Of a stretch of DNA of 64,000 bases, positions 25,213-61,079 are shown piece by piece. The stretch is from contig JACATO010000692.1 of the NCBI GenBank assembly GCA_018389105.1, positions 164,501 to 228,500 of the forward strand, given 5' to 3'. The notes under the pieces are model-generated. The model saw nothing but the letters and a program-made list of their open reading frames with translations. It made no database searches and was not told the DNA's origin. This stretch comes from Nautilus pompilius. Taxonomy: Eukaryota > Mollusca > Cephalopoda > Nautilida > Nautilidae. A program made the translations under genes and the position numbers. Within the stretch, counting starts at the first letter, position 1; each line of letters begins with the position of its first letter.

Positions 25213-27697
25213 GAAAATGTCCATGTTGGTACATGCAGAAAGATTCAATGTTTTCAAAAAATAAAAAGGTTGACATGCAAAAGCCATCTCAGTTAATATC
25301 AACTGTTTGTGTTCAGGAATATGAAGAATCTCCGCATTCTTACAGTCTCATCTTTAGGTTTCTGCTAATTTTGCATGTTGAACTGTATTGGCATTCCTTA
25401 CACGATAGTGAATACTCTTTCTGGAAAAGGGTTTACACACGAATTAATATTACCACAGGGAACTCTATATTAATTTTCTTTATTATAGTGGCAAATATAG
25501 CTAATGTCGTTGGGTAGGGTGCAGTTGGAAAGTAAGGCTTTTCCTTTCTATTATAAGTGTGATCAGCTGTTTGCTGAACTGACAGGAGCAGCATCATCAT
25601 CACCTCTTAGAGTTATGGACCTTGTTATTTGTCAGAGTTTTCTGAAGATAGTTGCTTTTTTTCTACCCAAAAAATAAACTAGGCAACCCAAGTCTTTGTT
25701 AGGAATAGTTTTATTAAAGTACTGCTGGGCAACATTTGATTTGATTGCAACAAAAATGTAAAAAGAAAAAAATTCTCATTATTGATCATAGATTAGATGG
25801 AGTATTTAATTATAGGTAAGGCCTTCTTGAAGTTTTTAATAAACAAGTATTGTTTTGGATAAGTTTCTTATATGTCAGATGATGAAATAAGAATCCAAAA
25901 TTTCTTTTTTCTATTAAATTAAATTGAACAGCAGTACCTACATTAGAACCATTTCAATGATATTATAAAATCTACTTGAAATCTCTTGTTTCGTAATGGT
26001 TCTTCATAAACAGATGTTGCATTTACTTTAGATGCTTTGTTTTCTCTTGTTTTTTATACAAGAGGCTCAAGAATTTAAATGGGATGGTTTTGTATCATTT
26101 GTAGTAAAAAAAAAAAAAAAAAGATAGATATTTTCCCCAAGTTATATTTGCTGTTCTGGCATATTTACAGATTAAATGGCAAACTATTTTTATATCATGC
26201 TTTTAGGTTATTAGAATGGAAACTCAAGTATATGGTTTAAAGGAATGATATTCAAAGTTTTAACACATCCATCCATGCTAAAATTACACAGCACATTATC
26301 TAGATACATGTAAGAAAGAATTTTTAAAATACTTTTGCTTGGATACTTTAAAGACTTATTTTTATGTTCTTTTCCGAAGCAAGAGCAGAAAAGTAGGGAT
26401 GCTAAAAGTCTTGTTCTAATAACAACAGTGCAGCAACTTTAAAATCTATAATACACACTCTTAGCCATGGCATCAAAAGTTTCAACTGTCTGAAATTCTC
26501 TTAAAAATAATGTTACCTGGTGTTTCACACACACAAAAAAAAGAGAATCTGGATCTTAGCTTTCATCTGATTTGTATTGTAGGCAAGTCTAAAACTAAAA
26601 CAGTTTTCCAATGACTCTGCAGAGAATTTTGTTAGTATAACCTGATCAAATAAAATGGAAAAAAAACAAAAAAACAAACAAACACAAAAAGTAGAATTGA
26701 CTGATTTGAAGATAGATTGCATTTAAATTTTAATCTAAACTCTTGTATAGGATTGGGACAAAACCTTAATATCATCAAAGTAAAACATGTCTTGTGCATG
26801 CCGTGGTTTCTAAGGCCACATTAAATCTTTACCATATTTTAACTTTTTTCTTTTGAAGTTATTTCAAAGCCTGCTTTTCATAATTTTCTGAATTTAGTTG
26901 TGCATTCCTGTTGGGAAAGAGTGGCCTTTACCATATTGGCAGATGCTTAGCAGTGGCTTCCTTCAGAGGTCTGATGCTTGTAACAATAACAAATACTAAA
27001 TGAGAATTTGCTGCTGTGGTGGAGCACTAAGGACAGATATTATCAGATAATAGCAAACTGGGTTATTGTACTTGACCAAAATTTTAGAACAGTTTCTATA
27101 TTCATGAAAGGGAATTCTAGCAAAAAGATCCTACTTTTATATTCTGTTTTTATGCCATGCATTTCTTCTAGGGATATAGATAGTCAGGAATTTGAATTGT
27201 TAAATAAATACTAGTGATTAGTAGTATTTAGTGAGACAAAACAGAAGAGATTTAAGTCCAAGCTCTCAGTATTTAGTCAGTGGGTACCATTATGGTTATG
27301 AGCATCTCAGATTTAAAGTAATCATAAAATGAATGAATCATTGTTGTGCCTTGAAGGGAAACTACACCATTTTGTTTTTTGTTTTTTTTTAACCACTAGA
27401 GCATTCTAGCATTTGTTGTTTAACCACGTTAACCAGTTCTTTTCAGGTGAATACATTCATTACAACTTCTGTGAGATACTATCAAATAGTTTATTCATTC
27501 AGAAGTAGGAGATTTGAAAAACCCAAATTTAGTGTGGGGTGTTATTCAAATGAAGTGCAAGATTTTATTTTGAATAATAACAGTAATCTTCTGTAGAAAA
27601 AAACTATATATCACAGCTTTGTAGTTACAAATCAGTTTGCAAACATATTGCATATTGTTGCCAACTTTTCAGCTGATTTATAAATGCTTTAAACATA

Positions 27698-28985
27698 GGT
27701 TGCTACAAAAGTTTTGTCGTTTTTTTTTACTGCAACAATGAGACTCATATTGTTGCTGAACGTGAAGTTTATTAATCAAAGTAAGTTTCATTACAATCAA
27801 TACACTTTTCCCAACGAGATACAAACATATTTATACCATTTTGAAAAAAATCTGGATTTCTGGAGTCGATAAACTGTTAGAAGGCAGTTTCATTTGCTGT
27901 TTGGTTGGAAAAGGATTTCATATGGAGGAAGCTGTCATGGTGTTTGAAAAGGTGGTAGTCTGTAGGGGAGAGGTCTGGTGAATGGGCTGGGTGAGGGAGA
28001 ACTTCATATACCCCCAACGTGTTCAGTTTCTGAAGAGTCACTTTTGCAACATGAGAACGAGCATAGTCATGGAGCAGGGTTGGGCCTCTTCGATTCATCG
28101 ATGCCTGCTGCTGTTGGGAGAGTTTCTGATGAACAACTTTTAATTCACGGCAGTACCTTTCAGCTGTGATAGCTTTGCCGGGTTGCAAAAAGTTATGGTG
28201 GATGACACCAGTTGCAGTCCACCAGACAGTGATCGTGACCTTCTTTGGGTGGAGGTTGGGTTTTTGAATGAGGTTAGGCACCTTGTCTCTGCTGAGCCGC
28301 TGCGCTGATCATTTGCGATTGTTGTAAAGGATCCATTTTTCATGACGTGTAATGATTCGATCAAGAAATGGGTCTTGTTTTTGTTTCTTATGACAAGCGA
28401 AGAGCAGATCTCCAATCAACGATTTTGTTGTTGTTCATTCAACTTGTGAGGTACCCACTTGTCAAGCTGCTTCACCTTGCCAATTGCATCAAGATGCCGG
28501 GAAACAGAGTTGCAGTGCTTATGTCAAGCTCTCCAGCAATTTTTTGCTCTGTTTTTCTTGGATCAGCTTCATATGAGGCTTTCAGATGGTCATCATTGCA
28601 GCTGGAAAGATGTCTGCTGTGTTCCTTATCTTCGAGGCTCACATCCCCTGATCTAAACTTTGCAAACCATCATTGTACTATGCGCTGATTTGTTGTGTCC
28701 TCACCCCATGCTCACTTAATGTTACGAGTTGCCTCACTCACTCTGTGGCCTGGTTTGAACTTGTGAAGCAAAATGGCATGAAAAACTTTGCTATCCTTGC
28801 TTTACTTTGAACCCTGAAACAAATATCGATTTTATGATTTTTAAAAAGGTAGGATTTGCTCAATGTATGCCAAAGAACACACTACAAAACGATATATAAC
28901 TTATCTACATACACCATCACAAGCATGCAAAATATGAACACCAAATTAACCCAATATAAAAACCGACAAAACTTTTGTAACAACC
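27698..28985 (-). mobile_element. mariner transposon, complete ends, 1288 bp
   Basis: The TIRs start ggttgctacaaaagttttgt on the left and its inverse with one mismatch on the right. TA dinucleotides flank both ends (27696-27697 and 28986-28987), the normal mariner target duplication. Length is typical of the family (about 1.3 kb). The transposase is on the - strand. It lies in the putative first intron or upstream region of the kinase gene. Confidence 0.93.
27790..28816 (-). pseudogene. mariner transposase, inactivated
   Basis: Reading down the - strand: AKFRSGDVSLED, DPRKTEQKIAGEL, a HTH-like region, KWILYNNRK, HPKKVTITVWW, LLHDYARSHVAK and HSPDLSPTDYHLF. The last two carry the second and third Asp of the D,D34D catalytic triad. 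In the first motif the Asp expected in KWILYDN is Asn (AAC near 28322), and a TGA follows. Several frameshifts are needed to read it through. Nothing here could be active. Confidence 0.85.
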
Positions 28986-28987
28986 TA

Positions 28988-31900
28988 ATATTTGAAAAAA
29001 ATCACAAAGTGGTTAATATGTACTTAGATGATGACATTCAGCATTTGGAAGAATTTTCATTCACGATATAATCAAACTTTTTTTGTCATTGAAAAAAAAT
29101 TAAATTTGTTTATAATTAATGTTGGATTAATCTGTGAAGAAAGTGAATCTGTGGTGGTCAGTAAAGCTTTGTTGGCTACATGATGCTAACTGCTATTCAT
29201 TATTATTATTTTTTAAAAATTTTTTAACATCTTTAGCAAGGATACTTCATTAAATAGGCTCAGTAGATAGCTGGTGGGAAAAGGTTAATGATTATGTGGT
29301 TCTGATACACCAAACAATTTTTGTGACAGTTTGTTTTTTAATTTTTTATTAATGTTGTTTTAAGAGAAACCCTTGAAATTACCTGTCAACCACCTATTTT
29401 GCTATATTCTATAATTTTTTGAACACACACACACACTCACTCTCAGAGTTAGGTATTAAAATTAACTTTTCTACCAAATTCACTAATCAAGATGCTTGAA
29501 AGTTCATGTTTAAAATGTCTTAACCCAATTCTAAATGCATGGATATGTCTTACTTACACTTAAGGCTTTTTTGTTTTAAGTAACTTATGTTTATCTCTTG
29601 TTTGTTTTTTTCTTTGTTCTATTTTAGGCCATCGACAACAACAAATCATACTTTTTGCCAAATAGATAAAACAATTATTGATCTTCCTTGAATATCCAAG
29701 TTATAGCTGAAGTCCCATTTTGGTGTTCTGTGTTGATGGAGGGGAGTCAGGGCAGACAGTTAGCTTTTGTGGTTTAGTTACAGTTGTAGATACCATAACA
29801 TGAAACAATATGGCTACCACTAAAACCATTGCCACACCTGCAATAGTTGGGGATCTCTCTGGTGCTGCCATGAGCAGAACTTTTTATGTCACTGCATTCA
29901 GTCTGGCTTACCCTCCCTTTGGCTTGGATGGCCCCGTCTTGAATTAATTTTTATTGGCACAGCTTTTAGATTCATTAAAGCATGCAAGCTGCTCTATCAC
30001 GACACAGCTACAGCCTACAGAGAGGATTGCTGCTTATATACCTGGGAGCAGCATCTTTAGGATGCTTCTGTTAACTGAGTGAAGCCAGGAGCGATTGTGT
30101 TCTGCACTTCAAAATCTTATAGATTTTCCAGCGTGCAGCATCATTGTACTGCTCTTTCCAGGATTTTTTCAAATAATAAAGACATCTGAGAAATAATCTT
30201 AGACCAGTGCCAAACTTTTCTCTGCCACAAGTTTGGTTTTTGTAAAATCTGCTTTTGTTAAATAAGTCCAATTGTTTTAATTTGTTCTGCTGGTATTTTG
30301 TTTGTTTTGTTTTTTGTGTGGGGCATATGTTCACAAAGCTCTGAGATGGTCAATCACCTTGTGTGACTTCTTACTTTCTATAGATACACTGGCAATGCGA
30401 TTGTGGATCACCCCCCTCCTCCAGCTCTCCAGCTCCATTCATATTTGTTCGACTTCAGGTCCCAACCACCTGTGTTTAAAAATGATTTGCAACAGGTTTG
30501 ATCAATAATACTATCCTCAGCCTATTCAAATACTTTCAGCAAATTGGTGACAACTAGTTAAATCACTCTAAATACAATAGCATTTTATTAAATCCACAAA
30601 ACCAACTTCTCTCATCATCTTGAAGTCTAGTAGTTATTTACTGTTAATATACATATACTGCATGAATGCTGACACAAAGAAGGCTAATTCTTTGGCCTTA
30701 AATTAAAGGCCAGAGACATTTAGCCTTCCAAGTAGTTCGGATGACTCTTCTTTAAAACTAAAAGTGCATACAAACACGATATTCGGTGTACATTAATTAT
30801 CTAATATTGAAATAGTTTCCTAAAATACTTAAAAATATTTTTTTAAATCCTATTTTTAACTCTTAATTAAAAAACACAAAAAAATTCTCTTTAGCAGCAT
30901 CCGTAACCTTTTGGCTGACTTTCTGAAAGTAGGAAAAATTTCTTTTTTAAAATTAAAACTAAAAATAAAAATGTAGTGGCCAAATTAAAGCAGTTTTTTT
31001 CTTTAGTTTGTATATATATATATATATTGTAAAATGAAGAATTTTGTTGATTTTTTTTTTTTTTTTTTAGTTAGTGCTTTAATTACTGATAATTGCATTG
31101 TTGGAGCTCGCGTAGACCCATTCTGTGAACTCACAATCTAGTTAATTCTCCCTAACCACCACCACCTGCGCAAGGTTCCTGTAACCAACCTCCTTTATTT
31201 ACATTTTTAGTTGATTAGCCAGACAAAAAGAAAAGAGGGAGAACCCAACAAAAAGAATTTTCTGATTTGCCAAATTCACAAAAATTTTTTTTTTTTTTTC
31301 ATTAGTGGAAAAATTCTTGTGATCTGTTTCCAAGTTTTGTTCAAAATTGTTTTCCTTCTCATTCTCTCTGTTGTTTCCTTTGCCACGTCAACTTGCAAAC
31401 TGGAAATGAGTCAAGAAAACCACGCACATGAGGCAGACCCCTAAAATCAATAAATACATATGGTGCTTTGGGAACTCTCTTCACAGATTTTCTTGAAAAA
31501 CTCCAATATTCTCATCAAATGTGTGCATGCTTAGGATTTAGAATTCTTGTTTTTGGTCTGATATTCTTCTTTTGGTTAAATTAGCACATTTGTTTAGAAG
31601 CAATTGAATCTAGTTAATTAAAGTCTCTCTCTCTCAACTGTGGCATCACTGATTAATGCCACGGTACTGTACCATTACCATTCAGGAAAAGATTAGTCAT
31701 GAATTAATTAACCCATAGTAAAAAAATCCTTGAAAAACTTGTTTTCCTCATTTAGAATCGCACGACATCAATTCTGTACAATTATAACTAAGAATGGTTC
31801 GCATAAGCTTTGTAACCCCCTTTTTAATTAAGATTTTCCTTCCACTTGTGAAACTAAAAACTGAATTGTTAAAAAAAAAAATTGTAGAAAGAATCTGTCA

Positions 31901-33695
31901 TTGGAAAGCCTGGAGATTTCTGTCTATAATCAATGCACAGCAGAATTGATGAGTCATACCTCTTAGTCAGCATTGTTTGCGAGCATCTTTGTCTGTCTGG
32001 CTAGTATCAGAGATTCCTTCATGTGGAGCTATGACCACTGACTAGGTAAATCTTTTGACGGAAAAACTAATTGCATCCTAGTGATTTGCTTCTGTTGCAT
32101 GCTTCTTGACCAGCATACTCTTCGAAGGAGGGGGCCAGTATTGCCAGCTTTTGTTTGCAGGTAAAACATGTTAGTTGACAATGACAGCTGGCTGTTCCCT
32201 TAAAAGGAAAACACCTGTGTGTCATTGTCAGGAAATACCTACAGAGTATGCAAGCATGTCATATAACGCTGAAACTGCTGTGCCATCTTTCTTTTGTTTT
32301 TCTCTGTATCACAGTGCTTGGTCCTTGAAGGGGAAGAGATCTTTTAATTTGTACATTTTTTTCTCCCTTTGTCATTGTTTTTGTTTTAATCATTTATCAG
32401 GCTTTTACTTCTGACTAATAACACCGCATGCTATTCATTAACATTTTTAGAGTGATCCCTAAAATTTTGCAGGAATGCAATAAGTAGAAATTTGTGAAAT
32501 GTTCAAATAGGGTCAATGCTGTTATTGGCAAATCTTGACATAAAAAGAATAAAACCAGCTTTTGAAGTGTAAATGATCTGAGTGACTGTTTATAGTCTTT
32601 CGCTGCTCTCCCTTTCCTCCACTAGTTCACAGGTTAGTGAACCTAACTTTGAGCATGTTGGGGTCAGAAGGACATAGTACATTTTGAGATTTTAATTATC
32701 CCTCTCTTTTTTTTTTAATCGCATGAACTTTCATTATTTGTCTACCTTTTATTCTTTCTGTTATTTTTATTGAAATTATTATCATTTTATTAATTTAAAC
32801 TGAAGAAATAGTGAGTAAAATCATTCATTTAACTCTTCTCTCATTGTTGAGATTTTAGTTGCATTTATCATGTTGTTGGTATACAAAATCAGTACTAAAA
32901 CAACTAAACATGGCATCTAAGTTGGTTATCTATCATTACATGTTCCTGATCCTAAACTGGGAAAAGGCACAAAATATCATAGGATTTCAAAAAAAAAAAT
33001 TTTTTCTGCAACTGTTAAGCTTAGTGGGAGCCATTGTTTGGTCAAGTAGATGCAAAACACGATAGGAGGGTTAATACAGTTAACATTTTCTTCCTCTGAC
33101 AGAAGGTAATCTTTTAATTACAGCTTGAATGTTGGAAATCAGATTTCTTATGTAGAACTTGTGTTATTGCATGGATCCTTCTTGAACTGAAGTGTTCAGG
33201 CTTGTTGGTACATTAGTTCATGGTTGATGGTTTCCACAGCCATGAGTTCAAATTATGGAGAATCCATTTGGTTATACATAAGTAAAGTTAATTTCCATGT
33301 TATTTTTTAAAAATTTTCACAGTTGAATAAAAATAACCAGTAATCTTGATAAAAATGTCTCCACGAGGAAATCTTGTGTACAAGTAAAATAGCAGAACTC
33401 TTTTTTGCCTTTATAATTTATGAAAATAACTTAGTGAAGTAGGAATTTTGAGCAAGTGTAATTTTTTAAATAGGTCTAAAACACAGCTCTCGGGGAACTG
33501 AGCTTTTTCTGACTGTATTCAGCTTTGTAAAAAAATAAAATTCTATTTCTATTTAAAGATTATATTAGTATTATGCAGCATTGCGAAAGTCTTCAGAACA
33601 TATAAGACCTGAACTTGCAAGATTAAAACAGAAAATTGCAAGGATGAAAATTTGGAAATCTTTCCTTATGGCTTTTAGAGATTTGGAAAACAATA
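28988..33695. other. AT-rich non-coding region
   Basis: Simple repeats and poly-T tracts only (for example 31012-31070). No exon with both splice signals and a recognisable motif was found. Confidence 0.45.
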
Positions 33696-33697
33696 TA

Positions 33698-34235
33698 CAG
33701 GCTGTCCCAAAGAGATGTGTGTACACTTTTTTATGTTACCACAAAAAGATAATTTGTTTTTTAACATTAAGATATTTCATTCAGTAGCTCAGACTCACAG
33801 ATAATAGTTCCATTGCAAATCAACAGCATACCTCTGATGTCATGTTTTCAGTGTGTGGCAAAAAATATATGCGCATTTTTGGATGAGACAATGCAGGCCA
33901 CTTAAATACTTGCCACCCTTTCCAGATCTCATACCACTAGTTTTTCACCTGTCAGGTGTATTGAAGGACAAGATGTATGCCACAAAATCAACTACCATCC
34001 ACAAACTCCAACAGAGAATTTTTGGTGCTTTAACAGCTATTCTTGTGAAAGAATTTTATGCTGTGTGTTGCTCTGTTGTCAGTCACTGCAATGCCTGTGT
34101 GGATGCCTATGGTGGACATTTTTAATATCTGTTGTAGTGTATCATCTTTGAGATGTCTAAAGCAAAAGTTATATCTAGCTATGCCTTTGTTTACTAAACT
34201 ACAGAGAAAATGTGTATATTTTTTGGATTACTCTG
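33698..34235 (+). mobile_element. Short mariner/IS630-type remnant, about 540 bp
   Basis: A C-terminal transposase piece is readable at 33853-34125: FPDLIPLVFHLSG, LKDKMYATK and CVDAYGGHF, which match the C-terminal text of IS630/mariner transposases (SPDLTPLDFFLWG...KDKVY...GGHF). Imperfect inverted ends: caggctgtcccaaa...tgtacac on the left, and cagagtaatccaaa...atacaca inverted on the right. The left end follows TA. The N-terminal half of the transposase is missing, so it is internally deleted. Confidence 0.6.
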
Positions 34236-34702
34236 TGCATGCATGTGTGCACATGGAGTTTGGCTAATTGGTAATTATTTCTTATTAGATTTACTGATTA
34301 TTTAGTAAATTAATTTTTTTTTTTTGTTGTTACATAGACAAAGTACAACTCTAAGCCTAAAAATAACTCAGATTTTCAAGGGGCAATATCTGATTTTAAA
34401 ATGGTTTTTCAATAAAAACTTTTGATATTTGCACTGAGATTAATTGAAATGACTTCCTTAAGATTACTATCTGAAACTTGAGTTTTCTGCTTAGATTTGA
34501 TAAATCGACCATTTAGCTCTGTTTAAAATAAATGGTGATTAATTATTGATGAGGCCATGAAATTTAATTGTTTTTGTTTTGCTTGTTTTTTTTTTTTTAA
34601 ATTGGACAACCAAATTATAGTTATTTTTACTCAAAAAGAACTGTACCCGATGTTAAGTAATACAAATTTTTACAAACCTGGTACAAACAATTTCTATTTC
34701 AG

Positions 34703-57441
<22,739 letters not shown>

Positions 57442-58960
57442 GTGTGATGGAACTGGGATGTGGACTTTTTCCCAGGGGACATATTTCTGTACATTGTTGA
57501 GGAATACTTAAAAATGAGAAACCAACTGTATATTTACTGAATTTTGATTCGCTGTGCTTTTCATCCATCTTACAGTGGATGAGACAGATCAACGTGTTTT
57601 TAAGTTGTATGAAAAATGATTTTCTCTATAGATTTTGAATACAAAACATTCCATTTTATATCTTATATGAACAACACACACCCATATATATATATATGTA
57701 TATTCATGAAAAATTTCTGTAGTTTATACATTAGAAAAAAAAAGTAGATAAATGTATTATTTAATGTACTTTGGCTCTTCTAAGAAATAAAAAAATATTT
57801 TGAGAAATATTTAAATAGCTGCCACCATCTCTAATTTGATAGTTTTTTTAAGAAAAACTTTTTCATGCACGACGTATTTTAAAATGACCCAAATTTGAGT
57901 TCTCTTAGTGTTTGTCTGGGAATTTTTACTGTCAAAGATTTTCATTATTCTCTGAACATAAAGATTTTTATACTAATGTTTGATAGGCTTTTGGATATTA
58001 GATGACTGGATAATATCTGGCTCTTTTATATGCATGTTGTTCTTATTTTATTGATCTCAATGCAATTTTGGGCTGAACACCAGATTCACTTGAAATGAGT
58101 GACATTGGGAAGAGGTATGATGGTACATGTTGTCGTATTTTGAATTACTTAACTTTTACAAAATGTATACGAAAGAGTGACCAACAACTTATGTGATTAT
58201 TTTGAAAGGAAACATTTTTTAAAACTAATTGGAAATGATTTTTTTTAAATAAAACTGCCTGTTTTTCAGTATGGATTAAGAGATTAAATGTTTACAAATG
58301 AAAAACAATGAATATACTGGCTTGAATTCCATAAGTTGATACAAAGGAAAAAAAAGATGATTGATTTTAGCATTTTGGCAATTATGGTAATATTCTCTGA
58401 CAATAAACAGAAAGCGAAGAACTGGATGCAACAAACTTTGCTTAGTGCTATCTTGAGCAGAGTTAGATATGTAAGGATCACTAAATATGCCATTCTTTTG
58501 GCCATTCAATTTTTATATGAATTGGGCTATTTCAGAGTACAGAGAAATAACTAAATTAGTATTTATATGTATAAAAACTCTACATGATCATCTGCTTTCA
58601 TCAGACATTTAAAAAATTTTTTTTTATTAGAATCAGACTAACAATGTCTCTTTTATGAAGACCGGTCTCATTTTCACTTAGAAAAACCTCATGTTTTACT
58701 TTATGTATAAATATATAGAACTGGCTTCAAATGAGTAATTGTTTTATTATACCAGATTAGAATGTAATATAAAAGTAATTTCAAAGCTGTTTTTTTTTTC
58801 TTAAGAGTTATCTCCCTTATACTTGTTTTTGATAATATGCCCATTTGTATTGTGCCTTACTATTACCGTCTCTCATATTGAAATGTGTACTGTGTATATT
58901 GTCAGATGCTCAATAAATTCAAATAAAATAAAACTTCTATTTTGTATATATTTTGCAATT
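57442..58960 (+). other. 3' UTR of the kinase gene
   Basis: AT-rich DNA without coding signal after the stop codon. AATAAA-type signals occur at about 57786, at 58912-58917 and at 58922-58927; the last cluster is the most likely main cleavage region. Length about 1.5 kb if that cluster is used. Inferred from sequence only. Confidence 0.5.
58912..58932 (+). terminator. Polyadenylation signal cluster
   Basis: Overlapping AATAAA hexamers after the kinase stop codon: one at 58912 and more from 58922. A T-rich stretch follows at about 58936-58953. This fits a 3' end, though other AATAAA copies occur earlier in the UTR. Confidence 0.45.
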
Positions 58961-59228
58961 AAATAAAATCTGCAGTGGATTTATCATCAAAGAAGAATTT
59001 CTAAAATTTTATATGGGCGGTTCATTAATTATCTCCCTTGATTAATTCCGCTGTACTTTTAATTAAGTTTTGTAAATAAAATGTTATAATTTCACCGATC
59101 CTCTACATTTATTGTATTTGCATTTCCTTCCTCAATGGGAGTCGGAGTGAAGTCGGATATTAAGAATATATACAGTGCTTGTTTGTCTTAAGTTGGCCGA
59201 AACACGTAAAGACTGGTTTTCTCCAGTT

Positions 59229-59229
59229 T

Positions 59230-59261
<32 letters not shown>

Positions 59262-59270
59262 CATCATCAT
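59229..59270. repeat. (ATT)n(ATC)n microsatellite
   Basis: A run of ATT units passing into ATC units, between the kinase 3' end and the CpG-rich block. Confidence 0.9.
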
Positions 59271-59559
59271 GGATTGTATTGCCAACTTGTCTGTGCTGAA
59301 TCTGCTGCGATGTAGAAAAGTTGGTTTGCTACAAATTAATGTAGGGTCTGGCTGATTGTCCTCGGTCGGCTTCGATCAAACAAATCAACTTTGGAATCCA
59401 ATTGTTTTCTATTCCCATTAGCATAATTTCGCGATGTGGTGCGGCTGACTGGTACAGGGTTAAGTTCTGGGGTGTGGCGTGTATGCTTAAAATAAAGTAG
59501 GTATTGTTTGAAAGCTGTGTCAGTGGGTGGATGTTGTAGAGAGGGAGAGGGGGGACTCG

Positions 59560-60900
59560 ACCGGGATCTGTGATCCGCCAACCCGCTCTCGGTCGCATCC
59601 TGGTCATAAACTGGAAAATACAGAATGGCGAATGACAAGAAAGAAGCTAAGCAGAAAGTTTCTAAATACATATGGAGTAGAATGATAAATGGTTTGCTAC
59701 TGTCTTGTAAACTTCACGGTCTGGTGAACTCATCTGTCAGTCTTCCTCGGTCGAGACCCCCCCCCCGACTTAGTGTCCAGCATGCTCTAACTTTTGAGGT
59801 GAACAGTAATAGATTCCGCTTTAGGTACAAAAGGGGGGGTCTTAAAGGTAACCTTTCCCACAATCAACGCCACTTTCCTGTTTTTGGGAAATGCCGCGAC
59901 AGGACAGGACAGGGTAGTTGGGTGTGTTTTCATGAACTACTGGTCTACCTCCACCCGGTCGCCACAACACCCCCCCCCCCGGAGTAGTTAGAACAATTAC
60001 ACGTGAAGTATATTTTACGGCATGCTTTAAAAACAACAACAACAAAAAGTCGAATGCATTTCCTGACCTTAAAGAGAAATATACAAAGGGTTTAATTTAC
60101 ATTGTTAGCAAACGAAAAAGCACGTGTAGTCCGGTCCGGCGGCTTTATCGAAAATGACAACGGGGGGGTGGGGAATGATGAGACGGTTTACGGTAGGCTG
60201 CTGGTAAACTCGGCTCCGCCGCGCCAGTTGCGTCCCTTGGAAACCCGTGTTTCGCCGCCAGGGGAAGCCGACCCTGACGAACCGGAGGAAACTTCCTTGT
60301 TGATTTTTCTGTCAACTGGATCGTGCGGACGGGGAGTTGTCACTGGCGACAATGCGATGGTAATCGGCGTAGTCCCAGGGAAACGGAGTCCGTCACCTTC
60401 GAAAGGTTGGTTTGTTTCTGACACACCCGGTAGCGCGCGCGCGCGCGTGTGTGCGTGCGTGTGTTTAAATGCCCACCTGTGTTGCGGTCGGGGCAGGGCC
60501 GGAGGATGTGCCCGCCTCCGCAGACCGGACGGACCGAGACGTTGGTGTTATCGTCCGGCTTTCCTCACCTGCCATGTCTACTGATAAACTCCCCGGCGGG
60601 GGAGATGGAGGGAGGGACATTTAAAACGTGAAGATATATTTTCCTTGTCTCGTTGTAACCGCTTGGGCTTTTAAAAGCCCAGGGAAGAATCACTTCCTCG
60701 TCTGAGTGGATGCCCTCTGGCCCCGACACTCCCTCCCTTTTGTCTGTTACTTCCTCAAAAAGGTGTTCTGGCGGCGAGGTGCACTTCCTGCGACGATTTT
60801 TAGAACCAAACTTGAGGGAAATCTCTAGGGCCGACGAGGATTTTACCCAGCCCCCCGTCACAGAAGTAACGATCGTGGGCGCCAGGCGCGAATCAATTAG
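59560..60900. promoter_or_regulatory. CpG-rich block, candidate promoter or first exon of a neighbouring gene
   Basis: A sharp rise in G+C and CpG compared with both sides, with runs of G/C and (GC/GT)n at 60433-60465. Open frames exist on both strands (+59625-59987, +60102-60584, +60710-61057, -60188-60424) but none carries a domain I recognise, and open frames are expected in GC-rich DNA. It lies 0.6 kb past the kinase 3' end. It may start a gene that continues beyond 64000, or serve another transcript. Confidence 0.4.
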
Positions 60901-61079
60901 TTCAGGTCTGCTAGAAAATCCGTACTCACCGGTCTATAACCACGAGAAAGTAACTTACAATACAACAGATTATTCTGGAAACTTCTCTTCTTTTATATTT
61001 GTGCGTTTGTCTTCTTTCCATGACGTTGCTTCATTTGACTTATTGATATGCTCTTAACCTGGTCAGCTCCTGAGATTAA

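Larger units (their letters stand above)
13971..27695. other. Long AT-rich non-coding region
   Basis: Apart from the SINE-like copies and microsatellites listed, no exon or element could be supported. It may be part of the kinase gene's first intron if the first exon lies near 13 kb. Frames at 16871-17140 and 22707-23235 were examined and show no domain. Confidence 0.45.

Noticed and set aside
25057-25517. Ser-Leu rich frames near 25.1 kb
   Set aside because: They also arise from a CT microsatellite, and the flanking sequence shows no domain.
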